Assembly (NCBI GenBank): GCA_947488765.1
Contig: CANLAE010000003.1
Location: forward strand, 123,803 to 187,802
DNA: 64,000 bases
Direction: 5' to 3'
DNA from: Chitinophagaceae bacterium
Lineage (GTDB): Bacteria; Bacteroidota; Bacteroidia; Chitinophagales; Chitinophagaceae
Part shown: positions 34,459 through 44,979 of the stretch, piece after piece
Numbering within the stretch: the first letter of the stretch is position 1
How the letters are laid out: each line of letters begins with the position of its first letter
Position numbers and translations under genes: made by a program
Notes under the pieces: generated by a model
Seen by the model: the letters and a program-made list of their open reading frames with translations, nothing else
Told to the model about the DNA's origin: nothing
The model's database searches: none

Positions 34459-35025
34459 TTAGAATGTTGTTGTGCCATTGGCTTGATAAGCATATCTGAA
34501 TTTATACAACAATGTAGTTGGATACATTCCTACAAAAGGTGCATAATCAACCGATAACAATTCCATTTTAGCATAATGTACACCATCGGCAGTTTTGAAC
34601 AAAAACACCTTGCCTGCTTTTGGTGCAAATGTTCTGGTTGCTCCATTATAATCATACCAACTTCCGTCTTTAATAGCACGTTGTGTTGCAGTAGTATCAT
34701 AGGCATATCCTGTGGTTGGCGCAGTTGGCGTTGCATCAAAAGTTCCGTTGTTTAAAATTGCGCCTGCACTTCCGGGACCGCCTGCATAACTATTTACAAT
34801 AAAAGTCGTAAAGCGAAGACCAAAATCCCACTTGTTGCTTGCTGAATCTGTGTTTGCTACAACTGTTGAATCGCTGAAACGAAATAATGTAAATGCAGTT
34901 GCTGAACTAAAAGGAACGCTGATGGTTTTAGTGCCCGAAATAATGGTAACCGGTGTTGCACTATCTTTTGTACAAGATGCGAGTGCTACGATGCCTACCA
35001 AACTGAATAAAATGAAGCGTTTCAT
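34459..35025 (-). CDS. HmuY-family lipoprotein
   Basis: A 188-aa exported lipoprotein from ATG 35025; the longer frame to 35121 is not needed. The signal peptide MKRFILFSLVGIVALASC ends in a lipobox with Cys18. The body matches the HmuY pattern (SNKWDFGLRFTTFIVNS, GSAGAILNNGTFD, W/Y-rich DGSWYDYNG, then GKVFLFKTADGVHYAKMELLSV). HmuY proteins capture haem or related ligands at the surface and pass them to a TonB-dependent receptor. The receptor gene lies 16 bp upstream on the same strand, strengthening the assignment. The ligand itself is inferred. Confidence 0.82.
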   Translation of the reverse strand: MKRFILFSLVGIVALASCTKDSATPVTIISGTKTISVPFSSATAFTLFRFSDSTVVANTDSASNKWDFGLRFTTFIVNSYAGGPGSAGAILNNGTFDATPTAPTTGYAYDTTATQRAIKDGSWYDYNGATRTFAPKAGKVFLFKTADGVHYAKMELLSVDYAPFVGMYPTTLLYKFRYAYQANGTTTF

Positions 35026-35041
35026 AAGAATTGATTTTTTA

Positions 35042-37183
35042 TTAATGATTAAAATGATTGAATGAAAAATTAAGATTGACAAAAAATATTCTGCCGGAAA
35101 TATTGGGCAACTGAGCAGCATTGGTATAATCCATTAGATTTTCTACACCAACTTGCAGACTAATTTTTTGATTGATATTTTTTGATGCAGCGATATTGGT
35201 CATCCAAAAACCGTGAACTAATTCACGTTGATCATCGGCAATATTATTTCCGTTCACATCAGTGAATCCAAATTTTCCACGATATACAAAACGAACAAAT
35301 GCATTCCAGCCTTTGGCTTCATTTGTCCATAAAATTTTTGCATTGATGGTATGTTTTGAACGATTGTTGATACCAAAATAATCTGCTTTTTTAACAACCG
35401 AAGATTGATACGTAATAGGATCTCTTTTATACATTTTTCCTGATTCAATCTGGCTTAAAATATCTTTGTCTTTCGCCTCTAAATATTGGTATCCTGCTGA
35501 TATTGCAATGGATTTAAACAACTGGTATTTTACATCAACATCTGCACCTTGTGTAAAAATACGGTTGATGTTTTGATAGCTGTAAATATTGCTGTTGTTG
35601 GTTTTTTTGAATGGTAACAAATAAACATCAATCAAATTATTGATGTCATTTCTGAAGATCCCTGCTTCAATATTTATTTTTCCTTTGGAGTATTTTGTAC
35701 CTATATGTGTACCAAAAGATTTTTCGGGCATCAACGTTTTTGAAACCAAATAGGGATTGATGTTAGCACCAGCTTGTAATGCTCCCTGTTGTTGCATATT
35801 TTGCAATTCATTTGCCAAAACATTGCAACCAATTAATGAATAACCGATTTGTGCATTGTAGAAACTAAGGTACATGTGTCTGAAATCAGGTGCTTTAAAG
35901 CCCCAACCTGCTGATGCAGTAATTTTCCAGAAACGATTAGGCTTGAATGCTGCTGCTATTCGTGGACTTACATTCAAATCAAAATCGGTGCGTTTATCTA
36001 ATCGAATACCTGTAATAAGAGTTAATTTATCTTGGTAAAAATTCCATTCGTTTTGCGTAAAGGCATAAGCAGTTGCCAACCTTTGTTTGCCTGCATACCT
36101 TGATGCATCAATGGTTTCAAAATATGCACCCACACCTGCAACATATTTGCTGGTTGAATTGTGGCTGTGCTCGAATTGAATTTCAGGCTTGAGAATTGTT
36201 TGGTTGAAACTTGTTTCATCAAAACGAACATCCTGATTTTCTAAATTAACAAACGATTTGTTGGAATAATTATTAAAAAAAGTTCTGAAATAAATTCTGC
36301 TGTTTGCACTACGATTGTAACGGAATTGCGCAAAAAAACTTCTGTCTTTTTCTTCTGTAAATCCTTTCACAATGGCGGGTTGAGATTGCCAGGTAATTTG
36401 GTAATCGTTGGTTTGTTTGGAATCTACATTTCTTAAAGAAAGTAACAATTGTGTTTTAGCAGAAAAATCATGTGTAATTTTTGCATGCATTGTCCAATCT
36501 CTATATGGGTCAACTGTTTTGCCATAAATATTTTTATCCAAGTCGTACCCACCGGTTGAATACCGATTTATAAAAAACTGAACGCCTGTTTTGATGAAAC
36601 GATTGGCATAAGAAACCGTTTGTGCAAAAGTGTTGTTGGTAGCTGCATGTAGCTGTACATCTATATTTTGAGCTGTTGGTTTGGCTGTAATAATATTGAT
36701 AACACCAGCCATTGCTTCACTGCCATATAAACTTGATGAAGGTCCTTTTACAATTTCAATTTGTTGAATATTGCCTGTTGCAATTCGTCCTAGTTTTAAT
36801 ATGCCGGCATTTCTTCCAACCAATGGTTCACCATCTAATAATATGGCAGTATAAGCAGGGTCTAATCCCAACATTTGAACACCCTGACCAAAAGGATTTG
36901 GATAACCTGCTAATGATGTAGCCAGATTACTATTCACAATTACAATTCCTGTTTGCTCTTGCAAAATATCTTGCAGCTTTAAAGACCCGGTTTGCTGAAT
37001 TGTTTTTTTATTAACGACAATAGCTGATACTGCAAGGTTGCTGAACTTTCTTTCGCTTCGGGTTGCTGTAATAAAAACATCTTCCAACTTACCGGACAAG
37101 GTATCCTGATTCATCATTTGTGCAACCAAACTATTGGAACAAATGATAAAACTGAAGATTATAAAAGAAATTTTTTGCAGCAT
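35042..37183 (-). CDS. TonB-dependent outer-membrane receptor (HmuR-like)
   Basis: A 713-aa receptor with signal peptide (residues 1-21, ending SLVAQ). The plug domain (about 45-165) shows FITATRSERKFSNLAVSAIVV, LQDILQEQTGIVIV and IEIVKGPSSSLYGSEAMAGVINI, and a 22-strand barrel follows, ending in an aromatic residue (FNHFNH tail). It imports a ligand with energy from TonB. Pairing with an HmuY-type lipoprotein suggests haem or iron complexes. Between this gene and the amidohydrolase lies a 127-bp AT-rich spacer. Confidence 0.9.
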   Translation of the reverse strand: MLQKISFIIFSFIICSNSLVAQMMNQDTLSGKLEDVFITATRSERKFSNLAVSAIVVNKKTIQQTGSLKLQDILQEQTGIVIVNSNLATSLAGYPNPFGQGVQMLGLDPAYTAILLDGEPLVGRNAGILKLGRIATGNIQQIEIVKGPSSSLYGSEAMAGVINIITAKPTAQNIDVQLHAATNNTFAQTVSYANRFIKTGVQFFINRYSTGGYDLDKNIYGKTVDPYRDWTMHAKITHDFSAKTQLLLSLRNVDSKQTNDYQITWQSQPAIVKGFTEEKDRSFFAQFRYNRSANSRIYFRTFFNNYSNKSFVNLENQDVRFDETSFNQTILKPEIQFEHSHNSTSKYVAGVGAYFETIDASRYAGKQRLATAYAFTQNEWNFYQDKLTLITGIRLDKRTDFDLNVSPRIAAAFKPNRFWKITASAGWGFKAPDFRHMYLSFYNAQIGYSLIGCNVLANELQNMQQQGALQAGANINPYLVSKTLMPEKSFGTHIGTKYSKGKINIEAGIFRNDINNLIDVYLLPFKKTNNSNIYSYQNINRIFTQGADVDVKYQLFKSIAISAGYQYLEAKDKDILSQIESGKMYKRDPITYQSSVVKKADYFGINNRSKHTINAKILWTNEAKGWNAFVRFVYRGKFGFTDVNGNNIADDQRELVHGFWMTNIAASKNINQKISLQVGVENLMDYTNAAQLPNISGRIFFVNLNFSFNHFNH

Positions 37184-37310
37184 GTTTTTTCTTGTGCTGC
37201 AAAAGTGATTGACTACACAGAAAAGATTGCCATGGAATTGTAAAATAATTGTCTGAAAAAGAGTATGACACTTTCATGACAATATAAAAAATTCAAATAT
37301 TATGTGTGTT

Positions 37311-38942
37311 TTATTGTAGAAATACCCGCTTACCATTAATCCAGGTTCCATGAACAGTTGTATTTAATAAATCTGATTCATTAACTTTCATAATATCCTT
37401 ATTCAATAAAATAAAATCTGCATTTTTTCCAAGTTCCAAACTTCCTGTTTCTTTTTCTAAAAAATTAGCTTTGGCAGCCCAGATTGTCATACCACGTAAA
37501 GTTTGTTCTCGGGTAAGTGCATTTGTTTTTTGAAAGCCATCCTTCGGAAACCCTTTGCTGTCTTGCCTTACAACAGCAGCAAAAAATGTTTTGAAAGGAG
37601 AAATATCTTCTACCGGAAAATCTGTACCTAAAGGAAGCCAGGAATTTTGTTGCAATAATTGCTGATATGCATAAGCTCCTTTCATTCTGTCATTACCCAA
37701 TCTTTCTGCTGCCCAATACATATCGCTTGTTGCGTGTGTTGGCTGAACAGATGGAATAATTGAAGCTGCACCAAATAAATTAAAATCATTTTCATTAACT
37801 ACTTGTGCATGTTCTATTCGCCAGCGTTTGTCATTTTTCCCTTTGAGATATTTGTTGTAAATAGCAAGCATAATTCGGTTGGCACTATCACCAATGGCAT
37901 GTGTACACATTTGAAACGGTGTGTTGATTAACACTGATGCAACAGAATCAAAATATTGTTGATTGCTTAATAAAAACCCTGACCAATTGGGCTTATCGTG
38001 ATATGGATGCAGCAAACTTGCACCACGACTACCCAATGCACCATCGGCATAAACTTTAAATCCATTTACAAAAAGACGATCCGTTTTGTAAGGTCCTTTA
38101 GATAAATATGCGTTATAATTTTTTGCATCATCGCTCAGCATTACATACATTTTCATTGCTAGCTTTCCCGATTGTTGCAATGAATCTATTTGAACTACAT
38201 CATTGTACATTAATCCGCAATCAGCTATTGTGGTAAGTCCTTGTGCCACACAATTTTTTTGTGCTGCCAACAACCATTTTTCATAATCCGCTCTTGTAGC
38301 AGTAGGAATTATGGAACTCACCAAATCAACTGCATTGTCTATTAATAAACCGGTAAGTTTTCCATTGTTGGTTTCAATAGAACCACCAACTAATTTTTGA
38401 TTGATTTGTATACCTGCTAATGATAAGGCTTTTGCGTTTGCAATAGCTGCATGTCCATCCACTCTTGTTAAAAGAACAGGCGTATTTGGATACAATTTAT
38501 TGAGTAATTCATTAGTTGGAAATTGTTTGCCTGGAAATTTATTTTGATCCCAACCTCTGCCAATTATCCATTGGGTTGAATCATTATTTTTTATAAAATC
38601 GCTTATATGATGCAAAACATCTTCCCAAGTTTCGCAGTTATACAATTGCACTTCAAACAAACCTTTTCCGTAAGCTAAAAAATGTGCATGCGCATCAATA
38701 AAACCAGGATAGACCGACTTTCCGGCTGCATCAATCATTTCTTTAGCAGCATATGTTTTTAAGATAAAATCATTGGTGCCAACAGCAATTATTTTTCCAT
38801 CTTTCATTGCCATTGCCTCTGCAATTGTAAAAGCAGCATCAACGGTATAAATTACTGCGTGATGAATAATAGTATCTGCTTTATCCGCATTTTTACAAGA
38901 TGCAAAAAATAGAATAATAATGAAGATGAATAAATTTTTCAT
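37311..38942 (-). CDS. Amidohydrolase-family lipoprotein (YtcJ-like)
   Basis: A 543-aa metal-dependent hydrolase of the amidohydrolase_3 (YtcJ) type from ATG 38942. A lipoprotein signal MKNLFIFIIILFFASC precedes the catalytic domain. Metal-site motifs include the first FIDAHAHFLAYG, the later HAIGDSANR and RWRIEHAQVV, and LPLGTDFPVEDISPF near the end. The exact substrate (an amide, formamide or carbamate) is unknown. It is cell-envelope bound by the lipobox. It is followed by the TonB receptor and preceded by an AraC gene 30 bp away, so co-transcription is possible. Confidence 0.88.
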   Translation of the reverse strand: MKNLFIFIIILFFASCKNADKADTIIHHAVIYTVDAAFTIAEAMAMKDGKIIAVGTNDFILKTYAAKEMIDAAGKSVYPGFIDAHAHFLAYGKGLFEVQLYNCETWEDVLHHISDFIKNNDSTQWIIGRGWDQNKFPGKQFPTNELLNKLYPNTPVLLTRVDGHAAIANAKALSLAGIQINQKLVGGSIETNNGKLTGLLIDNAVDLVSSIIPTATRADYEKWLLAAQKNCVAQGLTTIADCGLMYNDVVQIDSLQQSGKLAMKMYVMLSDDAKNYNAYLSKGPYKTDRLFVNGFKVYADGALGSRGASLLHPYHDKPNWSGFLLSNQQYFDSVASVLINTPFQMCTHAIGDSANRIMLAIYNKYLKGKNDKRWRIEHAQVVNENDFNLFGAASIIPSVQPTHATSDMYWAAERLGNDRMKGAYAYQQLLQQNSWLPLGTDFPVEDISPFKTFFAAVVRQDSKGFPKDGFQKTNALTREQTLRGMTIWAAKANFLEKETGSLELGKNADFILLNKDIMKVNESDLLNTTVHGTWINGKRVFLQ

Positions 38943-38971
38943 GTAGTAAAAGTAATCCAATCGGGAATAAA

Positions 38972-39892
38972 TTACTTCAACAAATCGCAGGGTTTTAAAC
39001 CAGTATGTTTTTTGAATGCTGCAGAGAAATGTGAGATAGAAGAATAGCCCAATAATGCTGATACATCGGTAACGCTTAAGCCTTTTTCGTACAACAAATA
39101 TTTGGCGTGTTCCATTCTCTGTTGTTGGTAAAAATCAAAAATTGTAGTGCCAAAAATTTCTTTAAACCCCTTTTTTAAATAGCATTCATTCATTGCTACT
39201 TTTCGGCTTAATTCTTTAATCGTAATTGGGTCGCCAATATGTTGTAGTAGAATTTCTTTTGCCTTATAAATACCATTTCTGCTGTATTCGTCTTCCAAAA
39301 ATTTACAGCTGAAGCCGGTTTCTTTTTCATCTACCAAACAATCCAAACTATACAACAACAATTCATGCACTTTTGAATTGATGAAAATATTTTCTAAAGA
39401 ACCAGAATAACTATGATTTAATAATGCATCTAAAACATTTCGCTTTTTGTTACAAACTGGAAATACCTTGGTAAATGCATTGGGATGTTTGAATGCAAGC
39501 ACTTCATCTTTTTGGTTACTTAATTTTACATTGTGTGTAAACTGATTTAAGAAGGTTGCTGAAAAGTGAAAAGTAAAAACATCAACGGTGATTTGTTGCC
39601 CATTACAATTGGTGGGTTGCTTTTCGCAGAAGCTGCAACTTTTATCGTAACAATATTTATTGCCTGTAGTACAATACCTTAACTCTAAATAATTTTCTTG
39701 TGGTTTTTTTTCATTGAAGTGATAAATCATCATGCCTGCATCATCTGCCACCCATGGATGTTGTGCAAAATAACGACGAATATGATAATTTATGGAGCCG
39801 GGTATTGCTTGTTTTTTTTCAATCAACAAATCCATACTTGGTTCTATACCGCCCCGATGTGCAACTTTTAATATGTCTAATACTTGCTGCAT
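38972..39892 (-). CDS. AraC-family regulator with a five-cysteine N-domain cluster
   Basis: A 306-aa regulator. The C-terminal third (about 205-306) is the AraC double helix-turn-helix: ITIKELSRKVAMNECYLKKGFKEIFG and VTDVSALLGYSSISHFSAAFKKHTGLKP. The N-terminal domain has C74, C81, C86, C89 and C96 in a 23-residue stretch, which may bind metal, an iron-sulphur cluster or sense redox state. Similar PchR-like regulators sit by iron-uptake genes, and here the HmuY/TonB pair is two genes downstream. ATG 39892. Divergent from pdxA, sharing a 132-bp promoter region. Confidence 0.9.
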   Translation of the reverse strand: MQQVLDILKVAHRGGIEPSMDLLIEKKQAIPGSINYHIRRYFAQHPWVADDAGMMIYHFNEKKPQENYLELRYCTTGNKYCYDKSCSFCEKQPTNCNGQQITVDVFTFHFSATFLNQFTHNVKLSNQKDEVLAFKHPNAFTKVFPVCNKKRNVLDALLNHSYSGSLENIFINSKVHELLLYSLDCLVDEKETGFSCKFLEDEYSRNGIYKAKEILLQHIGDPITIKELSRKVAMNECYLKKGFKEIFGTTIFDFYQQQRMEHAKYLLYEKGLSVTDVSALLGYSSISHFSAAFKKHTGLKPCDLLK

Positions 39893-40024
39893 AATGTACT
39901 GTGAAATTAATGTACATACATGTATTTTCCAACTTTTTGTTTTATGCTCAAATACATTTACTTAGCAAAGAGTGTTTTAGAGTTCAGTGTAAGTCTTATC
40001 TTCACACAATAAATTTTTTTGAAA

Positions 40025-41098
40025 ATGCAAAATGAATTGCAAAAGCCAATCATTGGTTTTACATGTGGAGACTTAAATGGCATTGGTATTGAGTTGATTA
40101 TAAAATCATTGCATGACAATAGGATTTTAGAAATATGCACACCGGTGGTTTTTGCCAGTAACAAAGTGGTTAACTTTTACAGAAAAAGTTTGCCAGAAAT
40201 TAACTTTGTTTTTACAAGCTGCAAAGATTTTAACAGGCTCAATAACAAGCAAGTAAATGTATTGAATTGCTGGGAAGAGGAAGTAGCAATTAATCCGGGT
40301 GAACTAAATGAAACCGGCGGAAAGTACGCGTTGATTTCATTGCAACAAGGTGTGGAAGCATTGAAAAAAGGACAAATTCATGCATTGGTAACAGCGCCAA
40401 TTCATAAAAAAAATATTCAGAGTAATAATTTTAAACACAGTGGGCATACACCTTATCTAAAAGAATTTTTTGGCGTAAATGATGTGGTGATGTTGTTGGT
40501 TGCAGAAAATATGAAAGTTGGTTTGGTAACTGAACATGTGCCAATTGCAGAAGTTGCAAAACATATTACCAAAGAAAAAATCATCAGCAAATTAAATATC
40601 ATCAAGAACAGTCTTCAAAAAGATTTTGGAATTGACAAACCAAGAATTGCTGTGTTGGGTTTAAACCCACATTCGGGTGATGAAGGATTGATAGGTAATG
40701 AAGAAGAACAAATAATTAAACCTGCCATTAAAGAAGCAAAACAAAACATGATGGTTTTTGGGCCATATAGTGCAGATGCTTTTTTTGCTAGAGGTCAGCA
40801 CGAACGATTTGATGCAGTTTTAGCCATGTACCATGATCAAGGATTAATACCTTTTAAATCTATGGCAATTGGCGAAGGAATCAATTATACTGCGGGTTTG
40901 CAGGTAGTAAGAACAAGTCCTGACCATGGAACTGCATTTGATATTGCAGGTAAAGGACAGGCAGATGAATCATCTTTTTTATCAGCTATTTATTATGCAG
41001 TGGATATCATTCGTATAAAAAATGGATACGCTGAAATGCGTCAAAACCCATTGAAGAAAATCAGTGCAAGAATGATTGCGAATGCAATTGATGAATAA
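40025..41098 (+). CDS. pdxA: 4-hydroxythreonine-4-phosphate dehydrogenase PdxA
   Basis: A 357-aa enzyme of DXP-dependent vitamin B6 synthesis, oxidising 4-phosphohydroxythreonine. From ATG 40025; TTG 40019 is open two codons earlier. Motifs are GFTCGDLNGIGIELI (a GDPNGIGPE-type start with L replacing P), APIHKKNI, the metal-ligand histidine in SGHTPYL, AMYHDQGLIPFK and TSPDHGTAFDIAGKG. Length is normal. It stands alone on the plus strand, converging with nth. Confidence 0.95.
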   Translation: MQNELQKPIIGFTCGDLNGIGIELIIKSLHDNRILEICTPVVFASNKVVNFYRKSLPEINFVFTSCKDFNRLNNKQVNVLNCWEEEVAINPGELNETGGKYALISLQQGVEALKKGQIHALVTAPIHKKNIQSNNFKHSGHTPYLKEFFGVNDVVMLLVAENMKVGLVTEHVPIAEVAKHITKEKIISKLNIIKNSLQKDFGIDKPRIAVLGLNPHSGDEGLIGNEEEQIIKPAIKEAKQNMMVFGPYSADAFFARGQHERFDAVLAMYHDQGLIPFKSMAIGEGINYTAGLQVVRTSPDHGTAFDIAGKGQADESSFLSAIYYAVDIIRIKNGYAEMRQNPLKKISARMIANAIDE

Positions 41099-41120
41099 AA
41101 TTTATTGCTAGTTTTTCAAC

Positions 41121-41762
41121 TTATTTCATTTTCTTAAACTCATTACAAGAGGCTTGAATACCACAGCTTTCGCATTTGGGTTTACGGGCAATACAAATAT
41201 AACGTCCGTGTAATATCAGCCAATGATGTGCTTTGTGTACCAAGGATTCAGGTATGTTTTTAATGAGTTCTTTTTCAACAGCCAAAGGTGTTGTAGCAGT
41301 TTTTTTTACCAATCCAATTCTTCTACTTACCCTAAATACATGTGTATCTACAGCCATATTGGGTTGTTCATCAATAACACTTGTAATTACATTGGCTGTC
41401 TTTCTTCCAACACCTGGTAATTGCACTAGTTCATCTACAGTCATTGGGACATGACCATCAAATTTATTTTGAAGCATATTTGCCATGCCGATCAAATGTT
41501 TTGTTTTATTATTTGGATAAGAAATACTTCTTATCAGCTGGAATAAATCATCGAAAGTTGCTTGTGATAAGGCTTCTGATGTTGGATATTTTTTAAAAAC
41601 TGCAGGTGTGGTAAGGTTTACACGCACATCTGTGCATTGTGCAGAAAGTATTACAGCAACCAATAATTGAAATGGGTTGTCGTATATCAACTCAGTTTCA
41701 GCATTGGGGATGTTATTGGTAAAATAATCAATTACCAAATTGTATCTTTCTTTTTTTGTCAT
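41121..41762 (-). CDS. nth: Endonuclease III (Nth)
   Basis: A 213-aa DNA glycosylase/AP lyase removing oxidised pyrimidines. The helix-hairpin-helix LPGVGRKTANVI with its catalytic Lys is at about 113-124, and the catalytic Asp lies in MAVDTHVFR. The C-terminal 4Fe-4S loop is CIARKPKCESCGIQASC. The length matches the family. ATG 41762. An unidentified small gene lies upstream on the same strand. Confidence 0.97.
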   Translation of the reverse strand: MTKKERYNLVIDYFTNNIPNAETELIYDNPFQLLVAVILSAQCTDVRVNLTTPAVFKKYPTSEALSQATFDDLFQLIRSISYPNNKTKHLIGMANMLQNKFDGHVPMTVDELVQLPGVGRKTANVITSVIDEQPNMAVDTHVFRVSRRIGLVKKTATTPLAVEKELIKNIPESLVHKAHHWLILHGRYICIARKPKCESCGIQASCNEFKKMK

Positions 41763-41809
41763 AAATTATTAAAGGAGAAACTCGATTTATAAACCTTAAA
41801 AATGATGCA

Positions 41810-42046
41810 TCAGTTTTTAGAAAATGAATCATTTGCGATTGCATATAAAAGGATAGATTCAATAGTATTTTTACGGGGAGCAACCAAAGACAAATTTTTA
41901 AGCTGATTGAATGCACTTCTTTCAAGTTTTAAAACCTCAATTTTTAATTCCCTATTAATTTGAAAATCTGATTTTGAAGGAGTATTAATAATTAATTCCA
42001 ATTTCCCAAAATGATTGGGCAGCAAGCTTTTGGTTGATTTTGGCAT
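41810..42046 (-). CDS. Hypothetical protein, 78 residues
   Basis: Open from ATG 42046 to the stop at 41810. The product (MPKSTKSLLPNHFGKLELII...) is mixed charge with no domain I recognise. Support is limited to a continuous frame, an ATG and its place 47 bp upstream of nth on the same strand. A shorter overlapping frame (41728-41925) in another phase looks less like coding sequence. Confidence 0.45.
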   Translation of the reverse strand: MPKSTKSLLPNHFGKLELIINTPSKSDFQINRELKIEVLKLERSAFNQLKNLSLVAPRKNTIESILLYAIANDSFSKN

Positions 42047-42092
42047 ATAAAATGCAGTAGGTTATTCTGATAAAAACGAAAGATTGTTACTT

Positions 42093-42407
42093 TTATTGTG
42101 TCGCTAGCTTTTTTCTTTCAGTGGAGTCTTCAATAATAAATACATCCTCTCCATCTCGTTTTAAAAAATAACGTTGTCTCGCAAATTTTTCAATTGCTGC
42201 GGAGTTGTTTTGGAAGTCAGCTAACTCTTGTTTTGATTTTGTAATTTCATCGAGATAGTACTTCTTCTTCATTTGGAGTGTATTGTATTCATTTTTACTT
42301 TCCAAAGTATTAAAAAAATCTTTCTGATCAAAAAATGTCATCCATACCAAAAAGAAAGCAATTGCCAGCAAATATTTATTAGTAATTATAGATGTAACTT
42401 TTTTCAT
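42093..42407 (-). CDS. FtsB/DivIC-like septum formation initiator
   Basis: A 104-aa bitopic membrane protein from ATG 42407 (TTG 42413 also open). One membrane helix (about residues 11-27, NKYLLAIAFFLVWMTFF) is followed by a coiled coil (about 35-80) and the conserved IEKFARQRYFLKRDGEDVFII end of the FtsB/DivIC family. It helps assemble the late divisome. eno lies 125 bp upstream on the same strand, a link I recall in many bacteria between eno and ftsB. Confidence 0.88.
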   Translation of the reverse strand: MKKVTSIITNKYLLAIAFFLVWMTFFDQKDFFNTLESKNEYNTLQMKKKYYLDEITKSKQELADFQNNSAAIEKFARQRYFLKRDGEDVFIIEDSTERKKLATQ

Positions 42408-42478
42408 TTTCAATTTACTTTGTTGTAAAAATAATATTACACTTGCTTCAACACCAACAATAAATTATTTAAAAGAAC

Positions 42479-42515
42479 AGATTAAAACGGATTAAATATG
42501 CATCCGTTTCAATCT
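42479..42515 (-). terminator. Hairpin after eno
   Basis: An imperfect stem of 5+8 bp (42479-42492 with 42502-42515, one mismatch) around a 9-nt loop lies 17 bp past the eno stop. The T tract is weak on the minus strand (GTTCTTTTAAA), so termination may be partial. Confidence 0.55.
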
Positions 42516-42531
42516 GATTTATTGGTATTAT

Positions 42532-43824
<1,293 letters not shown>

Positions 43825-43883
43825 TTAATTGTGGTTTTTTAATTTATTTTTTCTTAGTTATATTTTGCATTTAATTATACCAA

Positions 43884-43912
43884 CAAATTTATCATGAATC
43901 CCATTTACGCAA
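43884..43912 (-). promoter_or_regulatory. Bacteroidota-type promoter of eno
   Basis: On the minus strand TTG (43912-43910), an 18-bp spacer and TAAATTTG (43891-43884) match the TTG/TAnnTTTG pattern well. It lies 66 bp upstream of the ATG, giving a leader of about 55 nt. Confidence 0.6.
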
Positions 43913-43932
43913 CTCATTTAATTTTTGATATT

Positions 43933-44643
43933 TTATAAAGTTGTTGTCGTTAATTCTCTGAAAATATTTTCTAAATTGCCTGAACTTCCTTTTAAATTTT
44001 TGATGGTATCATTCGCAACAATTACTCCTTTGTTTATAATGATTACCCTGTCGCAAATTGCTTCTACTTCCTGTAAAATATGACTAGAGAATAGAACAGT
44101 TTTGCCTTCACCTTCGCTTTTGATAACATTTCTGATTTCAATGATTTGATTGGGATCTAAACCACTTGTAGGTTCATCTAAAATAATTACTTCAGGCTTG
44201 TGAATCAAAGCTGCAGCAAGTCCTACACGTTGTTTGTAGCCTTTCGAAAGCTGTCCAATTTTTTTCTTTTCTTCTACATTCAATCCTGTTAATTGCAACA
44301 CATTTTGTACTGCCAATTTGTAATTACTTATCTGATGTACACCTGCAATAAATTGTAAATATTCCTTCACGTACATATCATAATACAATGCATTGCTTTC
44401 GGGCAAATAACCAATTTTTCTTTTCGCTTCAATCGGATTTTCACTTACGTCAATACCACATACAGTTGCATTGCCACTATTACTTTTTAAGAAGCCTGTA
44501 ATGATTTTGATGGTAGTGCTTTTTCCTGCTCCATTAGGACCCAAAAAACCAACAATTTCTCCTTTTTTTACCTGAAAAGAAATATCATTTACTGCTTTTT
44601 GTTCGCCATAAATTTTCACTAAGCCTGAAACTTCAATTGACAT
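43933..44643 (-). CDS. gldA: ABC transporter ATPase, GldA-like
   Basis: A 236-aa ATPase from ATG 44643. Walker A is LGPNGAGKSTTIK (about 36-48), signature LSKGYKQRVGLA, Walker B VIILDEPTSGLD, and the H-loop is in VLFSSH. The start (IEVSGLVKIYGEQKAVNDISF) and overall sequence resemble GldA, the ATPase of the Bacteroidota gliding-motility transporter GldAFG. Its permease partners are not in the window, so a different ABC-2 exporter is also possible. The nearest gene downstream in transcription is eno, about 115 bp away. Confidence 0.78.
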   Translation of the reverse strand: MSIEVSGLVKIYGEQKAVNDISFQVKKGEIVGFLGPNGAGKSTTIKIITGFLKSNSGNATVCGIDVSENPIEAKRKIGYLPESNALYYDMYVKEYLQFIAGVHQISNYKLAVQNVLQLTGLNVEEKKKIGQLSKGYKQRVGLAAALIHKPEVIILDEPTSGLDPNQIIEIRNVIKSEGEGKTVLFSSHILQEVEAICDRVIIINKGVIVANDTIKNLKGSSGNLENIFRELTTTTL

Positions 44644-44725
44644 CAAAAGTAAATTTTGAACAAAGATAAAGATTGCAAATGCAAATATGCTTTTAAACCA
44701 ATTTTAGAAAAATCTGCTTGAAATC

Positions 44726-44956
44726 CTATGATTCTTTTCTGTTATATTCTCCCTTCAACGCATACCAACCAAATAAGCCCAATCCAACTGCAATTGGTAT
44801 AAAGACAATTATAATAATCATCCATGGCATGGGTTTATTTATATCTAATTTTCCATTAGGTTTAATGTGTGTGAATGCAGATTGTAACAACAAGCCAATA
44901 GCCACAATTGCCAATAATATCCAAATAAACCCAAGATTTTTTTTAATTGTATTCAT
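44726..44956 (-). CDS. DUF6814-type small membrane protein
   Basis: A 76-aa protein with two membrane helices (about 10-28 and 43-65) joined by a short polar loop (HIKPNGKLDINKPMP). I place it in the DUF6814 group of Bacteroidota, whose members accompany MHS-type transporters; this is from memory, not a search. It lies 23 bp downstream of the transporter gene on the same strand. It may be an accessory subunit, as the small YjcH is for the acetate permease ActP in E. coli. Confidence 0.7.
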   Translation of the reverse strand: MNTIKKNLGFIWILLAIVAIGLLLQSAFTHIKPNGKLDINKPMPWMIIIIVFIPIAVGLGLFGWYALKGEYNRKES

Positions 44957-44979
44957 ACCAAACTAATTTATTTTTTTAT

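Noticed and set aside
41728..41925. 65-codon frame overlapping the hypothetical upstream of nth
   Set aside because: It overlaps the start of nth and the other frame on the same strand; composition is less gene-like.
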